Made by a program: the position numbers and the translations under genes. Below, in pieces: positions 32,785 through 42,644 of a stretch of 51,151 bases of DNA; position 1 is the first letter of the stretch; each line of letters begins with the position of its first letter. The notes under the pieces were generated by a model that saw only the letters and a list, made by a program, of their open reading frames with translations, did not search any database and was not told the DNA's origin. This DNA is from Rickettsiales bacterium. Lineage in GTDB: Bacteria > Pseudomonadota > Alphaproteobacteria > Rickettsiales > JABIRX01. Location: contig JABJNB010000079.1 of assembly GCA_018659145.1 (NCBI GenBank), positions 1 to 51,151 of the forward strand, read 5' to 3'.

Positions 32785-34585
32785 CCGGTTTGCTTAATTG
32801 GCTTTTTTTCTCAATCTTAAGCGACAGCTCTTTTAAATGTGACGGATCTACAGTGTTTGGAGCATTCATAAGCAAATCCTGAGCTTGTCCATTTAAAGGG
32901 AATGCTACAACTTCTCGAATGTTTTCCGTTCCCATAATCATCATCAAGATACGCTCTATTCCAGGGGCCAAGCCACCATGAGGAGGAGCTCCATAATGAA
33001 AAGCATTAATCAATGCTGGAAATTTATTATCAACCACAGATTTATCATAACCTGCAATCTCAAATGCTTTATACATCACCTCAGGCTTGTGATTTCTGAT
33101 AGCCCCACTTGATAACTCAATACCATTGCAAACAATATCATATTGGTAACCTAAAATATCTAAAGGATCTTTATTTAACAAAGCATCCATGCCACCTTGA
33201 GGCATAGAAAAAGGGTTATGTGAAAAGTCTATCTTGCCAGTTGTTTTATCCTGTTCATATAACGGATAATCAACTATCCAACAGAATTGATAACTATCCT
33301 CAGGAACTTGCTTTAAACGCTTAGCACATTCAACCCTAACCTTACCTGCAATGTCACAAGCAACCAGTTCATCATCACTAGCGAAAAATACCGAATCACC
33401 ATCATGCAAATTACCCCGAGATTTAATCTCAGCCAACTGCTCAGGTGATAAGAATTTTGCTATTGGACTTTTAACCTCCCCCTCTTCTGTAAAGATGATA
33501 TAAGCTAAACCCTTAGCACCATTCTTAATCGCATAATCAATCATATTATCAAAAAAGCTTCTTGGTGACTTGCTTGAATTTTTACATGGGATCGCACGAA
33601 CAATTTTACCTTGCTTAATATTCTTAACAAAAATAGACAATTCAGATTCGGCGTAAATATCCGTCACATCATATATTTCCGTAGCTACCCTAAGGTCTGG
33701 TTTATCATTACCATATTTTAACATGGAGTCTTTATAGGTAATCACAGGAAATCTATCATTACTATCCAATGGTATTTTCTTATCTGTAAATTCTTTAAAT
33801 ATATTATATAAAACCGGCTCGATAACATCGAACACATCTTGCTGAGTCACGAAAGCCATTTCTATATCCAGTTGGTAGAATTCACCCGGAGATCTATCCG
33901 CCCTTGAATCCTCATCTCTAAAGCATGGTGCCACTTGAAAATATTTATCAAATCCGGAGGCCATCAATAATTGTTTAAATTGCTGAGGAGCTTGAGGAAG
34001 AGCGTAGAATTTACCTGGGTTTAATCTACTCGGCACCAAAAAATCTCTTGCTCCCTCTGGTGATGATGCAGTTAGGATTGGTGTTTGTATTTCAAGAAAT
34101 CCCTGCTCCACCATCTTTGAGCGCATATGCGTAATGATCTTCGAGCGCATTATCATTCGCTCCTTCATCTCGCTACGTCTTAAATCTAAGAAACGATTCT
34201 TTAATCTTAACTCCTCTGGATAATTAACATCTTCTTCATTAACCTGAAATGGTATTTGCTTAGCCGCAGATTCGATATGAATTGTTTTGGTTTGTATCTC
34301 CACCTCTCCTGTAGCTAAATTTTTATTAACAGCATTATCACCACGCGCTACTACCAAACCTTCGATCGTAACAACTGACTCTAACTTAACCTTAGCAAAA
34401 ATATTAATATTTTCATTATTAGAAGCCTCTACAACACACTGGGTAATTCCATAAAAATCCCTAATATCTAAAAAAAGCAAATCTCCATGATCACGCTTTA
34501 CATTCACAAATCCTGAAATTTTAACCGACTCACCGATATTGCTCTTCCCTAATTCACTACAATTATGGGTTCTATATTCATGCAT
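32777..34585 (-). CDS. aspS: Aspartyl-tRNA synthetase (bacterial type)
   Basis: Class II synthetase charging tRNA-Asp (and possibly tRNA-Asn in cells lacking AsnRS). The N-terminal OB fold carries VKISGFVNVKRDHGDLLFLD. Motif 2 is FRDEDSRADRSPGEFYQLDIE near 225, and motif 3 lies in GLAPGIERILMM near the end. The 602-aa length includes the bacterial GAD insertion. The start MHEYRTHNCSEL matches the family. It is 77 bases after metF and in the same direction; two small ORFs overlap its 3' end in series. Confidence 0.97.
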   Translation of the reverse strand: MHEYRTHNCSELGKSNIGESVKISGFVNVKRDHGDLLFLDIRDFYGITQCVVEASNNENINIFAKVKLESVVTIEGLVVARGDNAVNKNLATGEVEIQTKTIHIESAAKQIPFQVNEEDVNYPEELRLKNRFLDLRRSEMKERMIMRSKIITHMRSKMVEQGFLEIQTPILTASSPEGARDFLVPSRLNPGKFYALPQAPQQFKQLLMASGFDKYFQVAPCFRDEDSRADRSPGEFYQLDIEMAFVTQQDVFDVIEPVLYNIFKEFTDKKIPLDSNDRFPVITYKDSMLKYGNDKPDLRVATEIYDVTDIYAESELSIFVKNIKQGKIVRAIPCKNSSKSPRSFFDNMIDYAIKNGAKGLAYIIFTEEGEVKSPIAKFLSPEQLAEIKSRGNLHDGDSVFFASDDELVACDIAGKVRVECAKRLKQVPEDSYQFCWIVDYPLYEQDKTTGKIDFSHNPFSMPQGGMDALLNKDPLDILGYQYDIVCNGIELSSGAIRNHKPEVMYKAFEIAGYDKSVVDNKFPALINAFHYGAPPHGGLAPGIERILMMIMGTENIREVVAFPLNGQAQDLLMNAPNTVDPSHLKELSLKIEKKSQLSKPDE

Positions 34586-34662
34586 AATTTATATTCACTG
34601 TTGTATTTACGACCTAAAGGCAGATGTTGACATAAATCAATTTCCAACGTCCGACTTTGGGA

Positions 34663-35499
34663 TTATATATTCAAAGCCTTGCATATAGCAAGAATTGTTT
34701 CCGATCTATTTAAAGTATAGAAATGAAAATTATTAATATTATTAGCCTTAAGATCTAAACATTGATCTATTACTAACTTTTCAGCTAAAGCTTTTTTATC
34801 ATTATCCGTCTTAGCCTGCGCAAATAAATCATAATATTTTTTTGGCACATGACTATTGCACCCTTCAGCAAATTTTATCACCTGATTAAAATTCATTATA
34901 GGTAATATACCAGGCACGATCTCGGCCTTTAAATTCATTCTTTCAATATGATTTAAAAATTCGTAATATTTATTATTATCGAAAAAAAACTGAGTAATTA
35001 CTCGAGTTGCTCCACTATCTATTTTACGCTTAAGATTATCTAAATCATCAATCAAAGTTTTAGCCTCCGGATGCTTCTCAGGGTATCCAGCAACCGAAAT
35101 CTCAAAATCTTTAAAAGATTTTAACGCTTCAACCAATTGCCAGGCATAATCGTAACCATCTGCTGGATGAATATAACCATCAGGCAGATCTCCGCGCAAA
35201 GCGACTATATGCTTAACACCCTTATCCCAATAATCCTCAGCTATATCTTTGATCTCCGCTTTAGAAGAGCCTATACAAGTTAAGTGAGATGCTGGAACCA
35301 AAGCTGTTTCTTCAATAATCTTTGAAATTATTTTATGAGTTCGATCTCTTGTTCCTCCTCCAGCACCATAAGTAACTGAAACAAATCTAGGTTTTAAAAA
35401 TTGTAACGACTCTACCGACTCCCACAACAATGCTTCCATTGCCTCTGTTTTAGGCGGAAAGAACTCAAATGATATCTGTATATCCTTGGAATCTAACAT
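34663..35499 (-). CDS. metF: 5,10-methylenetetrahydrofolate reductase
   Basis: MetF is a FAD enzyme that reduces methylene-THF to methyl-THF, the methyl donor for methionine synthesis. The opening SFEFFPPKTEAMEALLWESV is diagnostic. VTYGAGGGTRD, HLTCIG, DIAEDYWDKGVKHIVALRGD and FFFDNNKYYEFL follow the TIM-barrel order. The 278-aa length is that of the short bacterial form. It begins five bases after plsY and is probably in the same transcript. metF is missing from many reduced intracellular genomes, so its presence hints at retained one-carbon/methionine metabolism. Confidence 0.95.
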   Translation of the reverse strand: MLDSKDIQISFEFFPPKTEAMEALLWESVESLQFLKPRFVSVTYGAGGGTRDRTHKIISKIIEETALVPASHLTCIGSSKAEIKDIAEDYWDKGVKHIVALRGDLPDGYIHPADGYDYAWQLVEALKSFKDFEISVAGYPEKHPEAKTLIDDLDNLKRKIDSGATRVITQFFFDNNKYYEFLNHIERMNLKAEIVPGILPIMNFNQVIKFAEGCNSHVPKKYYDLFAQAKTDNDKKALAEKLVIDQCLDLKANNINNFHFYTLNRSETILAICKALNI

Positions 35500-35504
35500 T
35501 GTAT

Positions 35505-36104
35505 CTATTCTTGTTTAAAACTAGTTTCTTCACCAGCTAATAATCTTTTTATATTAGCAAAATGCTTATATATAACCAGCGAAGCCAGTATAACTGAGGA
35601 AATTAAATAATCATCATGAAAGGATATTTGATAAGCAAAAACTGATACCATAGCTACAACTGAAGCCAAAGACACTATATAAAACATTTTATAAAAAATA
35701 CACCAAGACACAACCATCATAAGGCACATCATGGGTGATGTGTAAGATACAATTACTATTAAAGTTGCAACACCCTTACCCCCTTTGAATTTTAACCATA
35801 CTGGATAAATATGCCCTAGTACCGTAGATATAATCACCAAATTCTTTAAGAGCACGCCTTCTATAGTAAAAAAATTAAAACAGACATAGACTGCCAACAC
35901 CCCCTTTAGCCCATCTAAACAAAAAGTTACAATACCGAGCTTTTTACCAGCCACCCTCATAACATTAGTAGCTCCTATATTACCAGAACCAACTTGCTGT
36001 ATATTTTGCTTCTTAAAAATTTTAGTTAGCAGAAATCCAAATGGAATACTACCAATCAAGTAAGCAATAGGAATTGCTGATATTTGTAAAAACACTTCAC
36101 CCAT
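35505..36104 (-). CDS. plsY: Glycerol-3-phosphate acyltransferase PlsY
   Basis: This integral inner-membrane enzyme transfers acyl groups from acyl-phosphate to glycerol-3-phosphate, the first step of phospholipid synthesis. The three conserved loops are visible: AYLIGSIPFGFLLTK, GSGNIGATNVMRVAGKK and the KFKGGKGVAT box. About seven hydrophobic segments fill its 199 residues. It lies 60 bases downstream of pheS and five upstream of metF in one minus-strand run. Confidence 0.96.
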   Translation of the reverse strand: MGEVFLQISAIPIAYLIGSIPFGFLLTKIFKKQNIQQVGSGNIGATNVMRVAGKKLGIVTFCLDGLKGVLAVYVCFNFFTIEGVLLKNLVIISTVLGHIYPVWLKFKGGKGVATLIVIVSYTSPMMCLMMVVSWCIFYKMFYIVSLASVVAMVSVFAYQISFHDDYLISSVILASLVIYKHFANIKRLLAGEETSFKQE

Positions 36105-36164
36105 AATAACTTATAAAAATATTACTGATAATCACTTTCGAATGCCCCTTTCTATATAATAAAA

Positions 36165-37196
36165 TTACGCTTCTAAGTCAAAACTATAATGATCTAAAAA
36201 CCTAGGATCATTTTGGAACAAATCTCTTAAATCCGCTACACCATATTTAAGCATAGTCAATCTTTCAACTCCCAGACCAAGGGCAAACCCTTGATATTCC
36301 TCGGGATTAATGTCACAATTATTAAGCACATTACTATGTATCATACCACACCCCATAATTTCCATATAATCATTACCGCTGCCAATAATAAGTTTATTAC
36401 CCCTCTTGGTACAAGCTATATCAACTTCAGCAGACGGCTCTGTAAACGGGAAGTAACTAGTCCTAAACCTTGTCTTAATTTCACATTTAAAAAATCTTCT
36501 AAGAAATTCATTGATACAATAGCGTAATTCTGCAAAATTAACTCCTTTATCAAGATAGAGAGCTTCTACCTGATGAAACATAGGTGTATGAGTAGAATCA
36601 GAATCTGATCTATAAGTTCTACCAGGAGAAATAATCTTTATTGGCGGCTTGTTCTTTAGCAAGGTTCTAATCTGTACAGAAGATGTGTGAGTTCGTAACA
36701 AATAATCCGGTGAATCAATATAAAAAGTATCATGCATCTCTCTTGCAGGATGATGATCTGGAATATTCAAAGCATTAAAATTGTAATAATTACTCTCTAT
36801 CTCAGGACCGTCAGCTACAGCAAACCCTAGATCTTTGAATATACCGGTTATTTCTTCTAAAACATATGTAATTGGATGCAGTTTACCAAAGATTTTAGCT
36901 CTAGAGGGAAGAGTTATATCTACAGTCTCACCTGCTAATTGCTGATGTAAAGTCGACAAATCTATTTCCTCTTTTTTTTGAGCCAATTTTGACTCAACAT
37001 AATTTTTTAATAAATTAATTTCTTTACCAGCCTGCTTTTTTGCCTCATTCGTAACATTCACCAAATCTTTAAAAAGGCTACTAACCTTTCCCGTCTTACC
37101 AATATAGGCAGATTTAAGATTATAAATATCTTCTATGGTTGATGTTTGTGATAATTCAGAATTAAAATTGTGCTTAATCTCTTCGTAATTAACCAT
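36165..37196 (-). CDS. pheS: Phenylalanyl-tRNA synthetase alpha subunit
   Basis: This is the class II catalytic subunit of the PheST heterotetramer. The N-terminal coiled coil ends near 85. The catalytic core shows DFTL-type sequence near HPAREMHDTFYID, RTHTSSVQIRTL, SPGRTYRSDSDSTHTPMFHQ and GLGVERLTMLKYG. I choose the ATG at 37196 (343 aa, MVNYEE). A TTG three codons upstream at 37205 would add MIF, and neither has a clear ribosome binding site. The gene follows rplT by 48 bases. pheT, usually next, is absent; plsY follows. Confidence 0.95.
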   Translation of the reverse strand: MVNYEEIKHNFNSELSQTSTIEDIYNLKSAYIGKTGKVSSLFKDLVNVTNEAKKQAGKEINLLKNYVESKLAQKKEEIDLSTLHQQLAGETVDITLPSRAKIFGKLHPITYVLEEITGIFKDLGFAVADGPEIESNYYNFNALNIPDHHPAREMHDTFYIDSPDYLLRTHTSSVQIRTLLKNKPPIKIISPGRTYRSDSDSTHTPMFHQVEALYLDKGVNFAELRYCINEFLRRFFKCEIKTRFRTSYFPFTEPSAEVDIACTKRGNKLIIGSGNDYMEIMGCGMIHSNVLNNCDINPEEYQGFALGLGVERLTMLKYGVADLRDLFQNDPRFLDHYSFDLEA

Positions 37197-37244
37197 AAAT
37201 ATCAAATATGTTTACATGATGACCAATGGGCCACCATACAAAAA

Positions 37245-37592
37245 CTAAACTTTTACAGTATTGACCAAAGTTTTGAATGATTCTGGACTAGTCGCAGCCA
37301 TTTCAGACAATTGCTTTCTATCAAGAGTAATATTAGCCTTTTTCAATAAGCTAATAAGGATAGAATATTTTAAGCCATGCTCACGAGCTGCGGCATTAAT
37401 TCTTTGAATCCAAATACCTCTTAAGTCTCTTTTCTTATTTCTTCGATCCCTATATGCATATTGCAAAGAGCGTTCAACCCTAGTTAATGCAATCCTATAA
37501 CAACTTTTTGCTCTTCCTCTAAAACCTTTTGCAAGTTTTATAACTTTTTTATGTCTTTTTTTGGCGGTTACGCCTCTTTTTACTCTAGCCAT
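37245..37592 (-). CDS. rplT: Large ribosomal subunit protein bL20
   Basis: The 115-aa basic protein starts [20 protein letters not shown] and contains [19 protein letters not shown], both diagnostic of L20, which binds 23S rRNA early in large-subunit assembly. It lies 11 bases after rpmI. In enterics L20 represses its own operon through an mRNA structure that mimics rRNA; no such element can be confirmed here. Confidence 0.98.
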   Translation of the reverse strand: MARVKRGVTAKKRHKKVIKLAKGFRGRAKSCYRIALTRVERSLQYAYRDRRNKKRDLRGIWIQRINAAAREHGLKYSILISLLKKANITLDRKQLSEMAATSPESFKTLVNTVKV

Positions 37593-37603
37593 TGGATATT
37601 ATA

Positions 37604-37807
37604 TTATTTATAAGGTAAAAATTGTTTTACGATAGTTGCATCAGATTTGCACAAAGTAGTGGTTCCGCGCAGCTCTCTAATTGCAAGTTTACTTCTTTTC
37701 CGCATACCATGCTTTTTACCAGATTGAGCACATACAACGCTTCCATTTTTCTTGATAGTAAAACGCTTCTTTGCACCAGATTTACTTTTTAATTTATACT
37801 TTGCCAT
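37604..37807 (-). CDS. rpmI: Large ribosomal subunit protein bL35
   Basis: The 67-aa product starts [20 protein letters not shown] and contains [20 protein letters not shown], the L35 pattern. Its ATG shares one base with the rplQ stop (TAATG at 37805-37809), which couples it to the alpha operon. The usual upstream partner infC is absent. Confidence 0.97.
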   Translation of the reverse strand: MAKYKLKSKSGAKKRFTIKKNGSVVCAQSGKKHGMRKRSKLAIRELRGTTTLCKSDATIVKQFLPYK

Positions 37808-38166
37808 TATTCATTCCCTACAAGTTCTATAATCGCCATATCAACAAAATCACCACTACGTGGGCCTGTTTTGATAATTCTAGTATAACCACCATTTCTA
37901 TCCTTATACTGAGGACAGACATCACTGATCAACTTAGCTGTCTTAGCTTCATTTTTAAGAGCCGCTATTAACTGACGCCTTGAAGATAAAGTGTTTTTTC
38001 TTCCCATAGTAATCAACTTCTCAAAATATGGCCTTAGAGCCTTTGCTTTTGATACAGTTGTTTTAATTCTACCATGCTCAATTAACGAACAAGACATATT
38101 ATTCAACATTGCCATTCTATGAGCAGTTTTCTTATTTAATTTTTTTTGACTAATTAAATGTTTCAT
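37807..38166 (-). CDS. rplQ: Large ribosomal subunit protein bL17
   Basis: The 119-aa protein contains [20 protein letters not shown] near the start, then [20 protein letters not shown], as in L17. It ends in the normal short form without the C-terminal extension seen in some alphaproteobacteria. It follows rpoA by three bases and closes the canonical alpha operon, but its stop overlaps the start of rpmI. Confidence 0.98.
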   Translation of the reverse strand: MKHLISQKKLNKKTAHRMAMLNNMSCSLIEHGRIKTTVSKAKALRPYFEKLITMGRKNTLSSRRQLIAALKNEAKTAKLISDVCPQYKDRNGGYTRIIKTGPRSGDFVDMAIIELVGNE

Positions 38167-38169
38167 TGC

Positions 38170-39186
38170 CTAATCTTCATATTTTTTTGATAATTCTTCT
38201 ATATTTTCTGGCGGCCATTCAGATATTTCCATACCAAAATTCATATCCAGACTTTGTAATATAGCCTTTATTTCATTAAGTGATTTACGTCCAAAATTTG
38301 GAGTTCTAAGCATATCATTTTCACTTCGGATAACTAAATCACCTATATAGGTTATAGCTTCGTTTTTCAAACAATTCTGAGATCTAACAGAAAGTTCTAA
38401 TTCATCAACTTTCTTAAGAAGTATTGCATCAAATGGTAGAGATTCAACACTATCTGCATCATCTTCTGGAGCAATGATATTTTCATCAAAATTAATAAAT
38501 GTACTCATCTGCTCTTTTACAATCTTAGCTGCTATACCAACCGAAGCATCAGGAGCGATAGTACCATTAGTTTCAACAGATAAAACAAGCTTATCATAAT
38601 CTATCAACTCACCAACTCGACTTTTTTCAACATTAAAAGACACTCTTTTTACCGGGCTAAACACCGCATCAATATAAATAGTACCAATATCTTTATTCTC
38701 GTTAGATATCAATGCAGAATCTCTGTAACCTTTACCAGACTCAATAATTAACTCAGCTTTAAACACTGCTTTATCATCCAAAGTACAAATATATTGCTCC
38801 GGATTAAGAATAGTTACTCCTTCCGGCAACTTAATGTCAGAAGCTTTGATCACTCCGCGACTTGAAATATCCAATGTAGCTTTTTTTCTTGAAGCTGTCT
38901 CAGAAGACAATATAACAGATTTAAGATTTAAAAGTATATCAATAACCTCTTCTCTTACTCCAGTCATAACATCTTGCTCATGAATAACATTCTCAATTTT
39001 AACTTCCACAAACGCAGCACCAAAAATTGATGACAGTAATACTCTTCGAAGCGTATTACCAACCGTAATACCAAAACCTCTTTCTAAAGGCTCAACAATA
39101 ATCTTGGCCTTATTAGGATTTTCTTCATCAACCTTATACGAGACCTTAGAAGGCTTTAAAAAATCTTTCCAATTTTCTGCTAACAT
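38170..39186 (-). CDS. rpoA: RNA polymerase alpha subunit
   Basis: The 338-aa protein has the N-terminal assembly domain, with [20 protein letters not shown] near 35-54 and [21 protein letters not shown] linker follows, then a C-terminal promoter/UP-element-binding domain ([19 protein letters not shown] and [16 protein letters not shown]). It seeds assembly of the polymerase core. It sits in the standard position between rpsK (19-base gap) and rplQ (three bases). Confidence 0.98.
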   Translation of the reverse strand: MLAENWKDFLKPSKVSYKVDEENPNKAKIIVEPLERGFGITVGNTLRRVLLSSIFGAAFVEVKIENVIHEQDVMTGVREEVIDILLNLKSVILSSETASRKKATLDISSRGVIKASDIKLPEGVTILNPEQYICTLDDKAVFKAELIIESGKGYRDSALISNENKDIGTIYIDAVFSPVKRVSFNVEKSRVGELIDYDKLVLSVETNGTIAPDASVGIAAKIVKEQMSTFINFDENIIAPEDDADSVESLPFDAILLKKVDELELSVRSQNCLKNEAITYIGDLVIRSENDMLRTPNFGRKSLNEIKAILQSLDMNFGMEISEWPPENIEELSKKYED

Positions 39187-39205
39187 AATATACTCTTAAT
39201 TTTAA

Positions 39206-39598
39206 TTATACTCTTCGTCGCTTTGGTGGTCTGCATCCATTATGAGGGACCGGTGTAACATCTTTTATAGACGTCACCAAATAACCTAATGATTGCAGAG
39301 AACGAAGTGCTGACTCTCTACCTGAACCAGGCCCTGTTACTTCAACCCCTATAGTTTTTATTCCAAATGGCTTTACAGCCTTACCTACATCTTCTGCACA
39401 AACCTGAGCAGCATAAGGTGTAGATTTTCTAGCCCCTTTAAAACCACATTTTCCTGCGGAGGACCAAGCAAGTGTATTACCTTGTATATCACTAATAGAT
39501 ATTATTGTATTATTAAAAGTAGCTTGGATATGCACAATCCCAACTGAGACACTTTTCTTATCCTTTCTACTAGTAACTTTTTTCTTTTTAACTGCCAT
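39206..39598 (-). CDS. rpsK: Small ribosomal subunit protein uS11
   Basis: The 130-aa protein shows [34 protein letters not shown] and the closing [16 protein letters not shown], all S11 signatures; it forms part of the 30S platform near the mRNA exit. It is six bases downstream of rpsM. Confidence 0.98.
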   Translation of the reverse strand: MAVKKKKVTSRKDKKSVSVGIVHIQATFNNTIISISDIQGNTLAWSSAGKCGFKGARKSTPYAAQVCAEDVGKAVKPFGIKTIGVEVTGPGSGRESALRSLQSLGYLVTSIKDVTPVPHNGCRPPKRRRV

Positions 39599-39604
39599 GA
39601 TTAA

Positions 39605-39952
39605 TTATTTTTTACGTTTCTTCCTAGTATGAGCATTATTATGCGTGTTTTGACCGCGACAAGGTAACTTTACCCTGTGTCTCAAACCACGATAACATCC
39701 TAAATCCATCAACAACTTAATGTTAGCGCCAACTTTAGAACGCAAAGATCCTTCAACATCATATTTAGCATCTATTACTTCACGGATCTTAATAACTTCA
39801 GCATCCGTCAAATCCTTTACCCTCACTTGAAGATCAAGGCCTATTTCTTTACAGATATCTTTAGCACCAGAATTTCCTATGCCATAGATATATGTTAGAG
39901 CAACTACTGCCCTTTTGTTAGTTGGTATATTTACACCTGATATACGTGCCAA
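39605..39952 (-). CDS. rpsM: Small ribosomal subunit protein uS13
   Basis: The protein starts [20 protein letters not shown] and contains [20 protein letters not shown] and, near its end, [21 protein letters not shown]13 sits in the 30S head and contacts the P-site tRNA with its basic tail. The 115 aa are slightly shorter than the usual 118-125, with a tail ending RKKRKK. A 63-base gap separates it from adk; rpmJ, found here in enterics, is absent. Confidence 0.97.
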   Translation of the reverse strand: MARISGVNIPTNKRAVVALTYIYGIGNSGAKDICKEIGLDLQVRVKDLTDAEVIKIREVIDAKYDVEGSLRSKVGANIKLLMDLGCYRGLRHRVKLPCRGQNTHNNAHTRKKRKK

Positions 39953-40015
39953 TTTTTCCTCAAAAAAAGTGAATGGTTTATAAACAGCAAGAATTTATAC
40001 AAGTCAATGTTTTTT

Positions 40016-40672
40016 TTATATATTTACACTGGATAGTATGTCTTGATAAACCTCCTGATAGTGCTTCTCAGCTCTAATTTTCTTAACTTTATAACGACTT
40101 TGATAAAACTCAGTTATCGGCTTTATCTGATCATTATATGTATTAATTCTACTAAGCACTATATTACTCTTATCATCTTCTCGCTTTTGCATATTAGCAG
40201 CACCACACAAGTCACAAACACCAGAAACCTTACTCTCCTTATAAACCTCATGGTAATTCTCTTTACAGTCACCACAAAAGAAACGTCCTGCAATCCTATC
40301 TACAACTACCTGCTCGTCTACTTCTAATAATAATACAGAAACTAAAACTTCACTATCTACGTCCTTTATAATGTTCTCTAAGATTTTTGCCTGATTTAAT
40401 GTACGAGGAAATCCATCAAAAATATAATGCACACTACTATCCTTCGATAAGGACAATTTATCTTTGAGCATTTGAGCCACAATATCATCTGAGACCAAAC
40501 CACCTAATTTCATAATCTCTTGAATCTTATTTCCAAGATCACTACCACTGGATGAGATTTCGCGCAAAAGATCTCCTGTTGAAATTTTAATAAAATTATT
40601 TTGACTAACCAACATATCTGATTGAGTTCCCTTACCAGATCCTGGAGCTCCAAGGAAAATTACTACCTTCAT
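40016..40672 (-). CDS. adk: Adenylate kinase, zinc-type LID
   Basis: Adk interconverts ATP + AMP and 2 ADP. The P-loop GAPGSGKGTQ is at 8-17, then STGDLLR, FDGFPRT (85-91) and, after the LID, SRINTYNDQI. The LID carries four cysteines (Cys133, Cys136, Cys153, Cys156), so it should bind structural zinc, as in Gram-positive enzymes and a subset of proteobacteria. The ATG overlaps the secY stop by four bases, and secY-adk-rpsM is the alphaproteobacterial order. Confidence 0.97.
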   Translation of the reverse strand: MKVVIFLGAPGSGKGTQSDMLVSQNNFIKISTGDLLREISSSGSDLGNKIQEIMKLGGLVSDDIVAQMLKDKLSLSKDSSVHYIFDGFPRTLNQAKILENIIKDVDSEVLVSVLLLEVDEQVVVDRIAGRFFCGDCKENYHEVYKESKVSGVCDLCGAANMQKREDDKSNIVLSRINTYNDQIKPITEFYQSRYKVKKIRAEKHYQEVYQDILSSVNI

Positions 40673-41994
40673 CTTTTAACTCTTATTTTATTTTTTTTCA
40701 TCTGATTATAGCGAGAACTCAACATATGAGTCTGAACATTACTGAGAGTGTCAATCGCCACATTAACTACAATTAACAAACTAGTTCCACCCAAATAAAA
40801 TGGTATAGAATATTTAGCTATTATAATTTCTGGCACAATACAAACAAAAATCATATATAACCCACCTATGAAGGTTAATCGGGATAACAAACTATCTAGG
40901 TATTCAGATGTTTTTTTTCCGGGCCTAATACCAGGGATAAACCCCCCTGCCTTCTTCAAATGATCTGCTGTATCAGAAGAATTAAATACCAGTGCTGTAT
41001 AAAAAAAGCAAAAGAACATAATAAGAGCAGAATACAAAAGAATAAACAAAGGTTTTCCATGAACCAAATAACGCGAAACAAACGATGCAAATCCCGAAGC
41101 TCCGGTTTCCTGACCAAATGACACAATAGTAATGGGGAACAATAAAAGAGAGCTTGCAAAAATTGGCGGTATGACACCAGCAGTATTAAGTTTTAAAGGC
41201 AAGTATGACGAGTCATTATTCATCCCCCTAACCTGATAATTTCTATTTGGGTACTGAATAACTACCTTACGCAGAGACCTTTCAAAAAAGACAATAATTA
41301 GAATCATACTAATAACTATAGCCAGGACCATTAAAATAAATAATGTCGAGTAAACCCCTGTTCTTCCCAGCTCAATTGTACCAATAAATGCCGAAGGTAG
41401 CTCAGCAACTATACCAGAAAATATAATCAAGGATATACCATTGCCTATCCCCTTATTTGTTATTTGATCGCCAAGCCAAATTAACAAGAACACAGAACCT
41501 GTGAGCGCAAATACAGTAGTTATTCTAAAAAAGACTGGGTACATTACAGCAGCACCAGCACTTACCGACATACTTTCCAAGCCAACAGAAATCCCATAGG
41601 ACTGAAACAGGCATAAAAATACAGTAAAATATCTTGTAAGTTGGGTAAATTTTTTGCGCCCCTCCTCTCCTGATTTCTTCATCTCTGATAATTGTGGTGA
41701 GGCTGCAGAGACTAGCTGCATTATGATTGAAGCTGTAATAAAAGGAATTACATTTAAAGCAAAAATAGTCATCCTCCCGAGAGCTCCTCCAGAAAACATA
41801 TTAAGCATCCCTAATACACCAGACTGGTTTTGTTGACTAATTTGCTTAAATATCTCGGGATTAATACCAGGAAGTGGTAGATAGGTACCTATCCTATACA
41901 ATATTAGGGCAAAAATAGTAAAAAAAATCTTCTGCTTTAACTGTGCAAGGGAGTCTTTATTACTAACCGAGTTTGAATTGCCAAGAAAAGCCAT
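40669..41994 (-). CDS. secY: Protein translocase subunit SecY
   Basis: This is the channel of the Sec translocon in the inner membrane. It has ten hydrophobic helices over 441 residues. Recognisable SecY stretches are RIGTYLPLPGINPE, MFSGGALGRMTIFALNVIPF with ITASIIMQL, and GTSLLIVVNVAIDTLSNVQT near the C-terminus. It lies eight bases after rplO and is coupled to adk by a four-base overlap. Confidence 0.98.
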   Translation of the reverse strand: MAFLGNSNSVSNKDSLAQLKQKIFFTIFALILYRIGTYLPLPGINPEIFKQISQQNQSGVLGMLNMFSGGALGRMTIFALNVIPFITASIIMQLVSAASPQLSEMKKSGEEGRKKFTQLTRYFTVFLCLFQSYGISVGLESMSVSAGAAVMYPVFFRITTVFALTGSVFLLIWLGDQITNKGIGNGISLIIFSGIVAELPSAFIGTIELGRTGVYSTLFILMVLAIVISMILIIVFFERSLRKVVIQYPNRNYQVRGMNNDSSYLPLKLNTAGVIPPIFASSLLLFPITIVSFGQETGASGFASFVSRYLVHGKPLFILLYSALIMFFCFFYTALVFNSSDTADHLKKAGGFIPGIRPGKKTSEYLDSLLSRLTFIGGLYMIFVCIVPEIIIAKYSIPFYLGGTSLLIVVNVAIDTLSNVQTHMLSSRYNQMKKNKIRVKR

Positions 41995-42002
41995 TGCTTA
42001 CT

Positions 42003-42458
42003 TTAATTTAAAATTTTTCCACCAATCTTCTCAATCTTTTCTCTAGCAGATTTGGAAATAAATGCAGTATTTATACTAATCGGCGATTTAATTTCACCTC
42101 TACCCAAAACCTTATAAGCAACATTCGCTTTTTTAAGTAAATTTGCAGAACATAGAGCTTCACCATTAATCTCCTTAGATACATCTAAGGATTTACTATC
42201 TATTAACTCTTGCAATACATCTAAGTTGATTAATTGATAATATTTTTTATTTGGATTATTAAAGCCATATTTCGGTAACCTTCTATGGATAGGCATTTGA
42301 CCACCTTCAAAACCTTTAATGGCTACACCCGAACGTGATTTCTGACCTTTATGCCCTCTGCCACAAGTTTTACCAGTACCAGAAGACATTCCTCTACCAA
42401 CCCTTTTTCTTCCAGAATTTTTTATTGTGGATTGTGATAATATATCAATAACAGACAT
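42003..42458 (-). CDS. rplO: Large ribosomal subunit protein uL15
   Basis: The 151-aa protein has the Gly/Lys-rich start KRVGRGMSSGTGKTCGRGHK and then GFEGGQMPIHRRLPKYGFNN, which are L15 signatures. It binds 23S rRNA late in assembly. It is two bases from rpmD and eight from secY in the spc cluster. Confidence 0.98.
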   Translation of the reverse strand: MSVIDILSQSTIKNSGRKRVGRGMSSGTGKTCGRGHKGQKSRSGVAIKGFEGGQMPIHRRLPKYGFNNPNKKYYQLINLDVLQELIDSKSLDVSKEINGEALCSANLLKKANVAYKVLGRGEIKSPISINTAFISKSAREKIEKIGGKILN

Positions 42459-42460
42459 AA

Positions 42461-42643
42461 CTAACCTTCTATTTCTACCAAATGTTTAACTTTATTAATA
42501 AGACCTAATGTCTCAGGAGTTCTAGCCAAGACTTTACTTGATCCAACCTGACGTAAGCCAAGACCCTTAACACATTCTCTCATCTTTTGTTCTCGTCCTA
42601 TCAGACTTTTTTTTAACGTAACTTTTACTGTTTCCTGCTTCAT
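42461..42643 (-). CDS. rpmD: Large ribosomal subunit protein uL30
   Basis: The 60-aa protein contains VKVTLKKSLIGREQKMRECV and the L30 pattern GLGLRQVGSSKVLARTPETL. It occupies the standard slot between rpsE (one base away) and rplO (two bases away). L30 is lost in some reduced genomes but is kept here. Confidence 0.96.
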   Translation of the reverse strand: MKQETVKVTLKKSLIGREQKMRECVKGLGLRQVGSSKVLARTPETLGLINKVKHLVEIEG

Positions 42644-42644
42644 T

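Noticed and set aside
37197..37205. TTG start for pheS adding three residues
   Set aside because: An ATG three codons later fits the family start as well, and no ribosome binding site favours the TTG.
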